From NCBI GenBank assembly GCA_020431405.1, contig JAGQIK010000291.1, positions 1 to 35,039 of the forward strand: DNA of 35,039 nt, in the 5' to 3' direction. The notes beneath the pieces were generated by a model, which ran no database searches, was not told where the DNA came from, and saw nothing but the letters and a program-made list of their open reading frames with translations. Below, piece after piece: positions 18,559-24,689 of this stretch (position 1 is the stretch's first letter; each line of letters opens with the position of its first letter). The position numbers were made by a program, and so were the translations under genes. This DNA comes from Myxococcales bacterium (GTDB lineage Bacteria; Myxococcota_A; Polyangia; GCA-2747355).

Positions 18559-19394
18559 ACGCGCTGACGGTCGAGATCCACGACGTGACGCCGGCGCTGG
18601 CGCCCGAGATCGGCGAGATCTACGACGCCCTGCGCGAGGCGGGGATCGAGCGGCCGACGCTGCTCGTGGTGCCCGCCTATCTCGACGCGCGCGGCCACAG
18701 CTGGGACCTGCGCGCCTACAACAACATGGCCCACTGGCTGCGCCAGCGGCAGGCTGAAGGCTGCGACATCATCCAGCACGGCCTGACGCACCGCGCGGCC
18801 GCGCCGCCACCGCCAGGGCTGCGCAACAGCTTCATGCACCACGTCTTCTCGCGCGGCCTAGCCGAGTTCGCGCACCTCGACGGCGTCGAAGCGCGCGCGC
18901 GGCTTGTCGTCGGCCGCAACATCCTCGAGGCCTGCGGGCTGCATAGCGAAGGCTTCATCGCGCCGGCGTGGCAGCAGAGCCCGGCGGCCATCGCGGCGCT
19001 GCGCGACTTGGGCTTTCGCTTCACGGCGTTCTTTGGCCACGTGCAGGCGCTCTCGTCGTCGCCGTCGTCGGCGTTGTCGCCGCCGTCGTCGTCGGCGTCG
19101 CTGCGCGAGGCGGGCGAGGCGATGCCGCCGCCGCTGCGCACGCCCGCTTTGACGTTCGACGCGGCCAACGCGCTGATCGACTACGGCAAGCGCGCGGTGA
19201 TGTGGCTGCGCGAGCAGTGGGGCCGCACGCGGCCGCTGCTGCGGGTGGCGCTGCACCCGGCCGACGTGCGTGGCCGGCGCCCGCTCGATCACATCGTGCG
19301 GCGCATCCGCCTGCTGGCCCGCGAGCGTCGCGTGGTGAGCTATGGCCAGTGGTTCGCCGCTGCCGAGCGCGAGGTCGTTCGTGACGCCGCGTGA
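18555..19394 (+). CDS. DUF2334-type polysaccharide-deacetylase-like protein
   Basis: This 279-residue protein has ATG 18555 overlapping the glycosyltransferase stop (ATGA). It begins VEIHDVTP (H9, D10), the DUF2334 counterpart of the NodB metal-site Asp. IIQHGLTH (about 73-79) resembles the NodB HSxxH metal ligands, GFIAPAWQQS resembles motif 3, and a late LHPADV carries another His. DUF2334 belongs to the glycoside hydrolase/deacetylase superfamily, so removal of an acyl group from a sugar is plausible. There is no signal peptide. A Ser/Pro run (about residues 166-184) encoded by TCG repeats interrupts the fold. It is the middle gene of a translationally coupled trio; its substrate may be the lipid-linked sugar made by the upstream enzyme. 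Confidence 0.85.
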   Translation: MNALTVEIHDVTPALAPEIGEIYDALREAGIERPTLLVVPAYLDARGHSWDLRAYNNMAHWLRQRQAEGCDIIQHGLTHRAAAPPPPGLRNSFMHHVFSRGLAEFAHLDGVEARARLVVGRNILEACGLHSEGFIAPAWQQSPAAIAALRDLGFRFTAFFGHVQALSSSPSSALSPPSSSASLREAGEAMPPPLRTPALTFDAANALIDYGKRAVMWLREQWGRTRPLLRVALHPADVRGRRPLDHIVRRIRLLARERRVVSYGQWFAAAEREVVRDAA

Positions 19395-19812
19395 GGCCCG
19401 TCGCGAGGCGTTCGCACTGAGGCTGCGCAGCGTCGGCGCCAGCGCGGCGAGCACGGCGCTCGACGTCGGCCTCTTCGCGCTGTTGACGCTGCCGGTCGCA
19501 GGGCTGGTGTACTCCACCGCGCTGCTCGCCGGGTTGCGCTGGCTCTGCGGCGCCATCGGCGCGGTGGCCAACTTCCTGCTCAACCGCTGGGCCTTCGGCG
19601 TCACGGGCGCCAAGGGCGAGCGCGCCGGCGCGCAGGGGCTTCGCTACGCGGCGGTGGCAGCGGGCGCGGTGACGCTCGCGGCGGGCGTGTTCTGGGCGCT
19701 GGCACGACTGACCGCGCTCGACGCGCGCCTGCTTTCGGTGCTCAGCCTCGCGCTGGTGTGGCTCGTCTTCACGTTCCCGATGCTGCGCGGCTGGGTCTTC
19801 GCCCGTCGCTAG
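19381..19812 (+). CDS. GtrA-family membrane protein (lipid-linked sugar flippase type)
   Basis: This 143-residue protein starts at GTG 19381, inside the end of the deacetylase gene (14-base overlap), with GAGGT five bases upstream. It has four predicted transmembrane helices and the GtrA signature ANFLLNRWAFG between helices 2 and 3. GtrA proteins are proposed to flip polyprenyl-linked sugars for surface decoration. Coupling to a GT2 enzyme is the classical gtrA/gtrB arrangement, here with a deacetylase-like gene in between. It is the last gene of the trio, and no T-tract terminator was seen before the tRNA promoter. Confidence 0.88.
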   Translation: MTPREARREAFALRLRSVGASAASTALDVGLFALLTLPVAGLVYSTALLAGLRWLCGAIGAVANFLLNRWAFGVTGAKGERAGAQGLRYAAVAAGAVTLAAGVFWALARLTALDARLLSVLSLALVWLVFTFPMLRGWVFARR

Positions 19813-19874
19813 CCGCCGCTTGATCCTACATCCACGAACATCCACGACCATACACCGAGCAAGCACGCGACGGA

Positions 19875-19903
19875 TTGACCAACGCCGCCGCGTCGACTAT
19901 GAC
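19875..19903 (+). promoter_or_regulatory. Sigma70-type promoter of tRNA-Ser
   Basis: TTGACC (19875-19880) and TATGAC (19898-19903) are separated by exactly 17 bases. The predicted transcript would start near 19910, about 40 bases before the mature tRNA. This is one of the better promoter matches in the window. Confidence 0.65.
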
Positions 19904-19949
19904 GAACGCGCTTACTTTCGAGGGCTTGGGCTGCTCGAGGTGAGCATCC

Positions 19950-20034
19950 GGAGGAGTGGCCGAGTGGTCGAAGGCGGCGGTCTTGAAAACCGCAGACGTG
20001 CAAGCGTCCGGGGGTTCGAATCCCTCCTCCTCCG
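19950..20034 (+). tRNA. serT: tRNA-Ser(UGA)
   Basis: The acceptor stem GGAGGAG pairs with CTCCTCC (20027-20033), with discriminator G20034. The D arm begins GGCCGAG. The anticodon stem GCGGT/ACCGC encloses CTTGAAA with anticodon TGA. A long variable arm (GACG/CGTC) marks a class II tRNA, and the T arm is GGGGG-TTCGAAT-CCCTC. CCA is not encoded (TCA follows). The anticodon and variable arm make it serine, reading UCA and related codons. Its last 24 bases plus five flanking bases are repeated at 20153-20181. Confidence 0.95.
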
Positions 20035-20105
20035 TCAGCCACAACAAGCGCTTGTGCCCTGGCCGCCACCAGTCCTCGCCTCACGCGAGCAGCGAGGCGC
20101 GACAG

Positions 20106-20137
20106 TCGCGGCAGGCCGGCGAGCGCCGGTGCCGCGA
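20106..20137. repeat. Long near-perfect hairpin between the two tRNA 3'-end copies
   Basis: The outer arms TCGCGGCA and TGCCGCGA are exact complements. The inner arms CCGGCG and CGCCGG are also exact, around an AG loop, with only a GG bulge between the two stems. The 14-bp stem has no following T-tract. It occupies the spacer between the duplicated tRNA-Ser ends and has no known assignment. Confidence 0.6.
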
Positions 20138-20152
20138 GGTGCCCGAGGGCTC

Positions 20153-20181
20153 GGGGTTCGAATCCCTCCTCCTCCGTCAGC
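20153..20181 (+). repeat. Duplicate of the tRNA-Ser 3' end (att-like direct repeat)
   Basis: These 29 bases are identical to 20011-20039, covering the T arm, acceptor 3' strand, discriminator and five downstream bases of tRNA-Ser. Upstream of this copy there is no acceptor 5' strand or anticodon arm, so it is not a second tRNA. Duplicated tRNA 3' ends are the hallmark of att sites of tRNA-targeting integrases. The enclosed segment is only 113 bp and has no integrase, so this would be a remnant. A 13-base direct repeat CAGCTCAGATGTC follows at 20178-20190 and 20194-20206, running into the end of the LRR gene. Confidence 0.6.
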
Positions 20182-20197
20182 TCAGATGTCCCGCAGC

Positions 20198-21079
20198 TCA
20201 GATGTCTCTATGGCTCAGGTAGCGCTCGTAGCCGTCGAGTAGCGCGTCGTCGTTGACCGGCTCGTTGGCGGCTTCGTCGAGGTAGCGCGCGAGCGCGCGC
20301 AGCTGCGTGTCGGGCAGCGGCGTGTCCCACAGCTCGACGCGACAGAGCTTGGGGCACTCGAGCAGCGGACCGATGTCTTGCACCTTGGTCGCGTCGAGCG
20401 CGATGTGGCTCAGCGTGGGGTGGCCGGCGAGGGGCGAGAGGTCGACGACCTCGGTCTTGCTGCAGTAGAGCTGGATCAGCGGCAGGCCGGCGAGGGGTGA
20501 GAGGTCGCTGACCTTCGAGCCGTTGATGTTGAGGGCGCGCAGCTGGCCGAGCTCGGCGAGCGGCGCCAGCGAGTCGACCTTCGAGATGTCGGTCCAGCGG
20601 AAGTTGAGACGCCGCAGGCCGCGCAGCGAGGCAAAGCGGTCGAACGTGTCGAAGGCGGCGTTGCGCAAGGCGACGTGGCGCACGAACATCCCGTGCGGAT
20701 CGGCGAGCAGCGCCAGCGCTTCATCGCGCTCGGCGGGCTTGTTCAAGCGGAACGTGTCGAGCTTTTCGACAAACCCGTAGCGCAAGCTCGCGTAGTACTG
20801 CCCGTCGAGAAAGTGCGTCATGTGCTGGGCGAGCAAGGGAAACGCCTTGCTCAGCACATCGCGCCGATAGGCTTCGAAGCACGCCTTGGCGTGCTTCTTG
20901 GCCTTGCGCTGGCGCGGCGGCTCGAGCTCCGCGGCCAGATCTGCCGCCACGAGCTCGCCGAGCGGATGCTTCTGATCGCCGAGCCAGCGCGCGTAGTCGC
21001 GCACGGCGTTATCATCGCCGGCGATAACGTGTGCCTCGTGCGTGGCGTCGCGCGGGATCTGTAGACGCGGAGCGTGCAT
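20198..21079 (-). CDS. Leucine-rich-repeat protein with TIGR02996-like N-terminus
   Basis: This 293-residue cytoplasmic-looking protein (no signal peptide) starts at ATG 21079. Its N-terminus DNAVRDYARWLGDQKHPLGELVAAD matches the repeat-companion (TIGR02996) pattern of a YAxWLxxxxxPxGE segment found beside repeat proteins in Myxococcota and planctomycetes. From about residue 150 there are irregular leucine-rich repeats of 20-23 residues (LRRLNFRWTDISKVDSLAPL, LRALNINGSKVSDLSPLAGL, LSHIALDATKVQDIGPLLEC). The role is probably protein interaction. Its 3' end is next to the duplicated tRNA end, so it may have arrived with an integrated segment, but base composition looks like the surroundings. 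Confidence 0.75.
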   Translation of the reverse strand: MHAPRLQIPRDATHEAHVIAGDDNAVRDYARWLGDQKHPLGELVAADLAAELEPPRQRKAKKHAKACFEAYRRDVLSKAFPLLAQHMTHFLDGQYYASLRYGFVEKLDTFRLNKPAERDEALALLADPHGMFVRHVALRNAAFDTFDRFASLRGLRRLNFRWTDISKVDSLAPLAELGQLRALNINGSKVSDLSPLAGLPLIQLYCSKTEVVDLSPLAGHPTLSHIALDATKVQDIGPLLECPKLCRVELWDTPLPDTQLRALARYLDEAANEPVNDDALLDGYERYLSHRDI

Positions 21080-21126
21080 GGGTGCGCCTTGGTGTGGAGC
21101 GACGTCTGCGCGGTCGGGCGATCGCC

Positions 21127-21648
21127 CTACGCGCAGGTGATCGTCACGTCGTGGGTGTGGCCGGTGTCTGGGGGCTTGTCGAAGCTGGTCTTGGTGACCG
21201 GCTGGCCGCCGCGCAGCGTCGCGAAGTCCGCCGCGGTGACGGTGATGTAGTGCGGGTGCGACGAGGTGCCCTGCAGGTTGTACTCCTTCTCGACGCCGGC
21301 GACGATGTCCGCGCGCGGCACCGAGAGGGTGTGGCCGACGCTGCTGGCGATGAGATTGGTGATGGTCGTGCCGCAGGTGCCGCTCGCCGAAAAGTCGCTG
21401 CCCGCCTGATCGGGCGACGTGCTCTGGTCGGGCGTGGTGCTCTGATCGGGCGTGGTGCTCTGATCGGGCGTGGTGCTCTGGTCGGGCAAGCCGCCCTCGC
21501 TGACCTTCTGGTCGACGGTGGCGTCCGCTTTCGGCTTGTCGCTGTCGTCGCTGCAGCCAGCGGCTGACAGCATACCCACACCCAGCACGGCGCCGACCCC
21601 CGCGGCGGCGGCACCTCGAACGAGCTGTTTTCGGCTAAGCGTCTTCAT
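21127..21648 (-). CDS. Lipoprotein with PDQST repeats and a His-containing C-terminal domain
   Basis: This 173-residue protein starts at ATG 21648, with GGGAGAG five bases upstream. The N-terminus SRKQLVRG followed by a long Ala/Gly hydrophobic run resembles a Tat signal with an RK in place of RR, and it ends in lipobox SAAGC (Cys32). An Asp/Lys linker then holds four tandem PDQSTT/PDQSTS copies encoded by an 18-bp repeat at 21421-21486. The C-terminal 90 residues form a compact domain with HPHYITVT and GHTHDVTITC, which could bind a metal, and two or three Cys. The family is not recognised. It is 25 bases behind the CxxCH lipoprotein gene, and the pair may share a redox role. Confidence 0.7.
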   Translation of the reverse strand: MKTLSRKQLVRGAAAAGVGAVLGVGMLSAAGCSDDSDKPKADATVDQKVSEGGLPDQSTTPDQSTTPDQSTTPDQSTSPDQAGSDFSASGTCGTTITNLIASSVGHTLSVPRADIVAGVEKEYNLQGTSSHPHYITVTAADFATLRGGQPVTKTSFDKPPDTGHTHDVTITCA

Positions 21649-21673
21649 CGATCTCTCCCTTAGGTCCAAGGCG

Positions 21674-22231
21674 TTAGTGAGTGCACCGCACGTCGTTTTC
21701 GTCGACGCAGGCGCGGCCCACGGCTTTCTGTGCGCCGCTGGGCGTGTGACAGGTGTTGCAGTCGCCATTGTCGGTGGATGGATACATCGAGTACGTCTTG
21801 GCGCCGAAGGTTACCTCGGTTCGGTAAGGCATGGCGAAATCCGGCGCGTCGCTTTGGCGAATGAAGAAGTTGCCCGTGGCGTTGGTCGTGCGCTCGTAGC
21901 GCACGCCGTTGTCGTCGATGACGAGCACCGTCGCACCCGCGGCGCCAGCGCAATCGCTGCGCTCGTCGGCGATGCGATAGATCGTCCCGGCGACGAGCAG
22001 CACCGGCGCGCGCCTGTTGGCTTGATGGCACTTGAGACACTCGCGACCGGGATGCATCAGCTCCGAGGCGACGTGATCGCCGCCCGACGCGAGCTTGCCC
22101 TCCGGCGCCACCTCCGCGTGGCTGCCCTGCCAGCCAACGCCTTCGCCGCAGCTCGGATCGGCCACGGTCGTGACGGGGTCGCTGCAGGCGGCAGCGCTAG
22201 CGCAGAGCAGGGCGAGCAGGGCGCGCGGCAT
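21674..22231 (-). CDS. Lipoprotein with two CxxCH heme motifs
   Basis: This 185-residue protein starts at ATG 22231 with a short signal and lipobox SAAAC (Cys16). It has two c-type heme-attachment motifs, CLKCH (65-69) preceded by MHPGRE, and CNTCH (158-162), separated by a beta-rich segment (VLLVAGTIYRIADE, GATVLVIDDNGV, YERTTNATGNFFIR) that looks like a carboxypeptidase-regulatory-like fold. It probably acts as a periplasm-facing or surface di-heme electron carrier or sensor. It is the first of two co-directed genes. The divergent gap upstream contains the GCGCAACG palindromes. No strong ribosome site was seen. Confidence 0.75.
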   Translation of the reverse strand: MPRALLALLCASAAACSDPVTTVADPSCGEGVGWQGSHAEVAPEGKLASGGDHVASELMHPGRECLKCHQANRRAPVLLVAGTIYRIADERSDCAGAAGATVLVIDDNGVRYERTTNATGNFFIRQSDAPDFAMPYRTEVTFGAKTYSMYPSTDNGDCNTCHTPSGAQKAVGRACVDENDVRCTH

Positions 22232-22253
22232 GCGCAGACTATACCGCCCCGCG

Positions 22254-22290
22254 GGCGCAACGCTCGTTGCGCCTCGCGCAACGTCCGTTG
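22254..22290. promoter_or_regulatory. Tandem GCGCAACG-NN-CGTTG palindromes (operator candidates)
   Basis: The first copy is a perfect palindrome: 9-bp arms 22254-22262 and 22265-22273 around CT. A second, imperfect copy (22276-22290) follows at a 21-base period, about two helical turns. A third related sequence (GCGCAACGGCTGTTGC) lies at 22637-22652 beyond the small gene. Their place in the divergent gap between the CxxCH lipoprotein and the small basic gene suits a dimeric regulator. No regulator gene is adjacent. Confidence 0.4.
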
Positions 22291-22394
22291 ACGCGTTCGG
22301 TGGCCACCGCTAGCGAAATTCGCCATCTAGCGCCGGCACGGCCCCTGCAACACAGCGCGGCGAGATACCCCCCCACTCGCTCAACCCGGAGAAG

Positions 22395-22559
22395 ATGATG
22401 GCGACGCCGACGAAGAAGACGAAGCGAAACAAGTCGAAGAAACGCCGCGTGCTGCACGCGCAGATCACCGACGTCACCCGCCTCGAAGACCGCAACGCCC
22501 CGATGACCATGCGCGTCGCCATGGAATCGGGCGACGAGCAGATGTTCCAGCAGCGCTAG
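22395..22559 (+). CDS. Small basic protein, 54 residues
   Basis: Two consecutive ATG codons (22395 and 22398) follow GGAGAAG. The second is better spaced. The protein begins with a very Lys/Arg-rich tail (TKKTKRNKSKKRR), then an acidic/Met-rich half (ITDVTRLEDRN, MRVAMESGDEQMFQ), ending with TAG at 22557-22559. It is followed at once by a strong hairpin, giving a compact single-gene transcript unit. The family is not recognised; a nucleic-acid-binding role is suggested only by charge. The ribosome site, clean stop and hairpin argue that it is real. Confidence 0.55.
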   Translation: MMATPTKKTKRNKSKKRRVLHAQITDVTRLEDRNAPMTMRVAMESGDEQMFQQR

Positions 22560-22564
22560 CACCG

Positions 22565-22598
22565 GCTGGCTGGCGTTTCGCGCGAGACGCCAGCCAGC
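22565..22598 (+). terminator. Strong hairpin after the small basic gene
   Basis: The arms GCTGGCTGGCGT and ACGCCAGCCAGC are perfect 12-bp complements around a 10-base loop that can pair further. It starts five bases after the stop codon. No T-tract follows, so it may be a stability element or a non-canonical terminator. The following 180 bp (22599-22779) contain nothing else recognisable except one GCGCAACG-like site. Confidence 0.5.
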
Positions 22599-22779
22599 GC
22601 GCTGCCACCCCGCACCTCGCCCCCCTCATCGCCCCCGCGCAACGGCTGTTGCTCCCACGCGCGCCGATATCTCGTCAGATGTAGGACAAGCGCCCGAGCA
22701 GCGGCTCCGTGCCCGCAGGCCCCTGTCGCGCGTGTTTTGCGCTACCGTCGCGACCCACGCGCCGACAGGAGCCTCGCCG

Positions 22780-23298
22780 ATGAAGATTCACATCCCGCGC
22801 CTGCCCAAGCACGCACGCTTCATGATGCAGGCGCACCTGGTAGCGACTCAAAACACCTGCGACCGCGGCCCCGAGCTGCTGCTCGACGCGGGTCGCCACG
22901 GCGTCGGCGCGGTGATCGTGCAGCAGGACCGCATCATCGCCGGCGGCTACAACGGCTCGGCGCCAGGGCAGCCGCACTGCAACGAGGACGGACACCTGCT
23001 GGTGGACGGCCACTGCGTGCGCACGATCCACTCCGAGATGAACGCCATCATCCAGTGCGCGCTCGACGGCACCAGCCCGCAGGGCGGCACGATCTACACC
23101 ACCGCCTCGCCGTGCTTCGACTGCGCCAAGGCGATCGCGCGCGCCGGCCTTCGCATGGTCTATTTCGGGCAGGGCTACGAGTCGCGCTACGGGCTCAGCT
23201 CGTCGGTCAAAGAGTTCCTCTCGACCTCCGGCGTCGAGATGGCGCCGCTGATCCTCGACTTCGACGACAGCGGCACGCTGGTGTGGAAGGACGCCTGA
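22780..23298 (+). CDS. Deoxycytidylate (dCMP) deaminase-like protein
   Basis: This 172-residue protein starts at ATG 22780, with AGGAG eight bases upstream. Zinc ligands of the cytidine/dCMP deaminase fold are visible as H84-S-E86 (HSEMNAI, with E86 the catalytic proton shuttle) and PCFDC (C112, C115). GGYNGSAPGQPHC and the VDGHCVRTIHSE segment are typical of dCMP deaminases (ComEB-like), which give dUMP for dTTP synthesis. Members of the same superfamily act on other pyrimidines, so the substrate is inferred. The FAD oxidase gene starts 20 bases after its stop and may be co-transcribed. Confidence 0.9.
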   Translation: MKIHIPRLPKHARFMMQAHLVATQNTCDRGPELLLDAGRHGVGAVIVQQDRIIAGGYNGSAPGQPHCNEDGHLLVDGHCVRTIHSEMNAIIQCALDGTSPQGGTIYTTASPCFDCAKAIARAGLRMVYFGQGYESRYGLSSSVKEFLSTSGVEMAPLILDFDDSGTLVWKDA

Positions 23299-23318
23299 GG
23301 GCACGCGAGGCTGCGCGC

Positions 23319-24689
23319 GTGCGCGAGCGGCGCTGCGATGTAGCCGTTATCGGCGCTGGCCTGTCCGGCCTGCGCGCCGCGCTGACGTTGCACGAGGCCA
23401 AGCGCTCGGTGATCGTCGTCGAGGCGCGCGAGCGGGTCGGCGGGCGCGCACACACCGTGCGGCTCGACGACGGCACGGCGATCGATCTCGGCGGCCAGTG
23501 GGTCGGACCGACGCAACGCGAGATCCACGCCACGCTGTGCGAGCTCGGCATCGCGACGTACGCGATGTACGACGCCGGCGCCAACGTGCTCTTGCGCCGC
23601 GGGCGGCTGCATCGCTACCAAGGCTCGATCCCGCGCGGCGTGGGGATCTTCGCCCTCGCCAGCGTGGGCCTATCGATGCTGCGGCTCGACCGAATGGCCA
23701 AAGGCGTGCCGCTCGAGGCGCCCTGGCAGGCCGCGCGCGCCGCCGAGCTCGACGCCCTCAGCCTCGGGGCGTGGGCCGATCGCCACGTGGGCTTGCAGGC
23801 GGCGCGCGACCTACTGCGCGTGGCGGGCTTGGCGGTGTGGGGCTGCGAGCTCGACGAGCTGTCGCTTCTGCACGCGCTGTTTTACATCCACGCCGCCGGC
23901 GGGCTCGACGCGCTGATCTCGTCGCGCGGCGGCGCGCAGCAAGACCTCATCGCTGGCGGCGCGCAGGGCGTCGCCGAGGCGATGGCCGCGCGCCTCGACG
24001 CCGACACGCTCGAGCTGGGGCAGCCCGTGCGGCGCATTCGCCAGGATGACGATGGCGTGCTGGTCGAAAGCGACGCGCTGTCGGTACGCGCCGCGCGCGC
24101 CATCGTCGCGCTGCCGCCCACGCTCGCCGGGCGCATCGACTACGCGCCGGCGCTGCCGCCGCGCCGCGATCAGCTGACGCAGCGCATGCCTCACGGCGCG
24201 ATCATCAAGTGCTTCGCCGTCTACGCGCGGCCGTTCTGGCGCCAGCACGGCCTCTCGGGCCACGCCGCGTTGCCCGACAGCCCACCGCTGGCGGTGACCT
24301 TCGACGCCTCGCCGCCCGGTGACGGCGCGGGCGTGCTGCTCGGCTTTATCGGCGGACGCGACGCCCGCGCCTGGGCCGCGCGCGACCCCGAGACGCGCCG
24401 CGCCGCCGTCATCGAAGCCTTCGCGCGCGTCTTCGGCGCCGAGGCGCGCACCCCGCGCCACTACGTCGACCACGACTGGACGTCGGAGCCCTTCACGCGC
24501 GGCTGTCCCGTGGGTCTGTTTGCCCCCGGTGCGCTGAGCGCCGTCGGCGAGGCGCTGCGCGCGCCGTGCGGCCGCATCCACTGGGCGGGCACCGAGACGG
24601 CGACCGTTTGGAACGGCTACTTCGACGGCGCGATCCAGGCCGGCCAGCGCGCCGCGCGCGAAGTCGGCGCGCGCCTCGACGCTAGTTGA
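23319..24689 (+). CDS. FAD-dependent amine oxidase (flavin monoamine oxidase family)
   Basis: This protein is about 456 residues from GTG 23319, chosen because the FAD motif starts seven codons later and GAGG lies eight bases upstream. The Rossmann motif is VIGAGLSG (residues 10-17), followed by VVEARERVGGRAHTVR and DLGGQWVGPTQ, all MAO-family signatures. The C-terminus has HWAGTETATVWNGYFDGAIQAGQRAA, the second FAD-contact motif. It should oxidise an amine with release of aldehyde and peroxide. The substrate is unknown. It lacks a signal peptide. Its stop overlaps the end of the convergent lipoprotein gene by eight bases. Confidence 0.9.
   Translation: MRERRCDVAVIGAGLSGLRAALTLHEAKRSVIVVEARERVGGRAHTVRLDDGTAIDLGGQWVGPTQREIHATLCELGIATYAMYDAGANVLLRRGRLHRYQGSIPRGVGIFALASVGLSMLRLDRMAKGVPLEAPWQAARAAELDALSLGAWADRHVGLQAARDLLRVAGLAVWGCELDELSLLHALFYIHAAGGLDALISSRGGAQQDLIAGGAQGVAEAMAARLDADTLELGQPVRRIRQDDDGVLVESDALSVRAARAIVALPPTLAGRIDYAPALPPRRDQLTQRMPHGAIIKCFAVYARPFWRQHGLSGHAALPDSPPLAVTFDASPPGDGAGVLLGFIGGRDARAWAARDPETRRAAVIEAFARVFGAEARTPRHYVDHDWTSEPFTRGCPVGLFAPGALSAVGEALRAPCGRIHWAGTETATVWNGYFDGAIQAGQRAAREVGARLDAS

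Noticed and set aside
19809-20084. Minus-strand reading frame with the [21 protein letters not shown]-like text
   Set aside because: This is the antisense translation of tRNA-Ser, a known false gene in many annotations.
20085-20181. A second tRNA downstream of tRNA-Ser
   Set aside because: Only the T arm and acceptor 3' strand are present. There is no GGAGGAG 5' strand, D arm or anticodon stem.
22737-23318. Extension of the amine oxidase into a 650-residue protein
   Set aside because: The added part overlaps the dCMP deaminase gene in another frame. The FAD motif begins just after GTG 23319.
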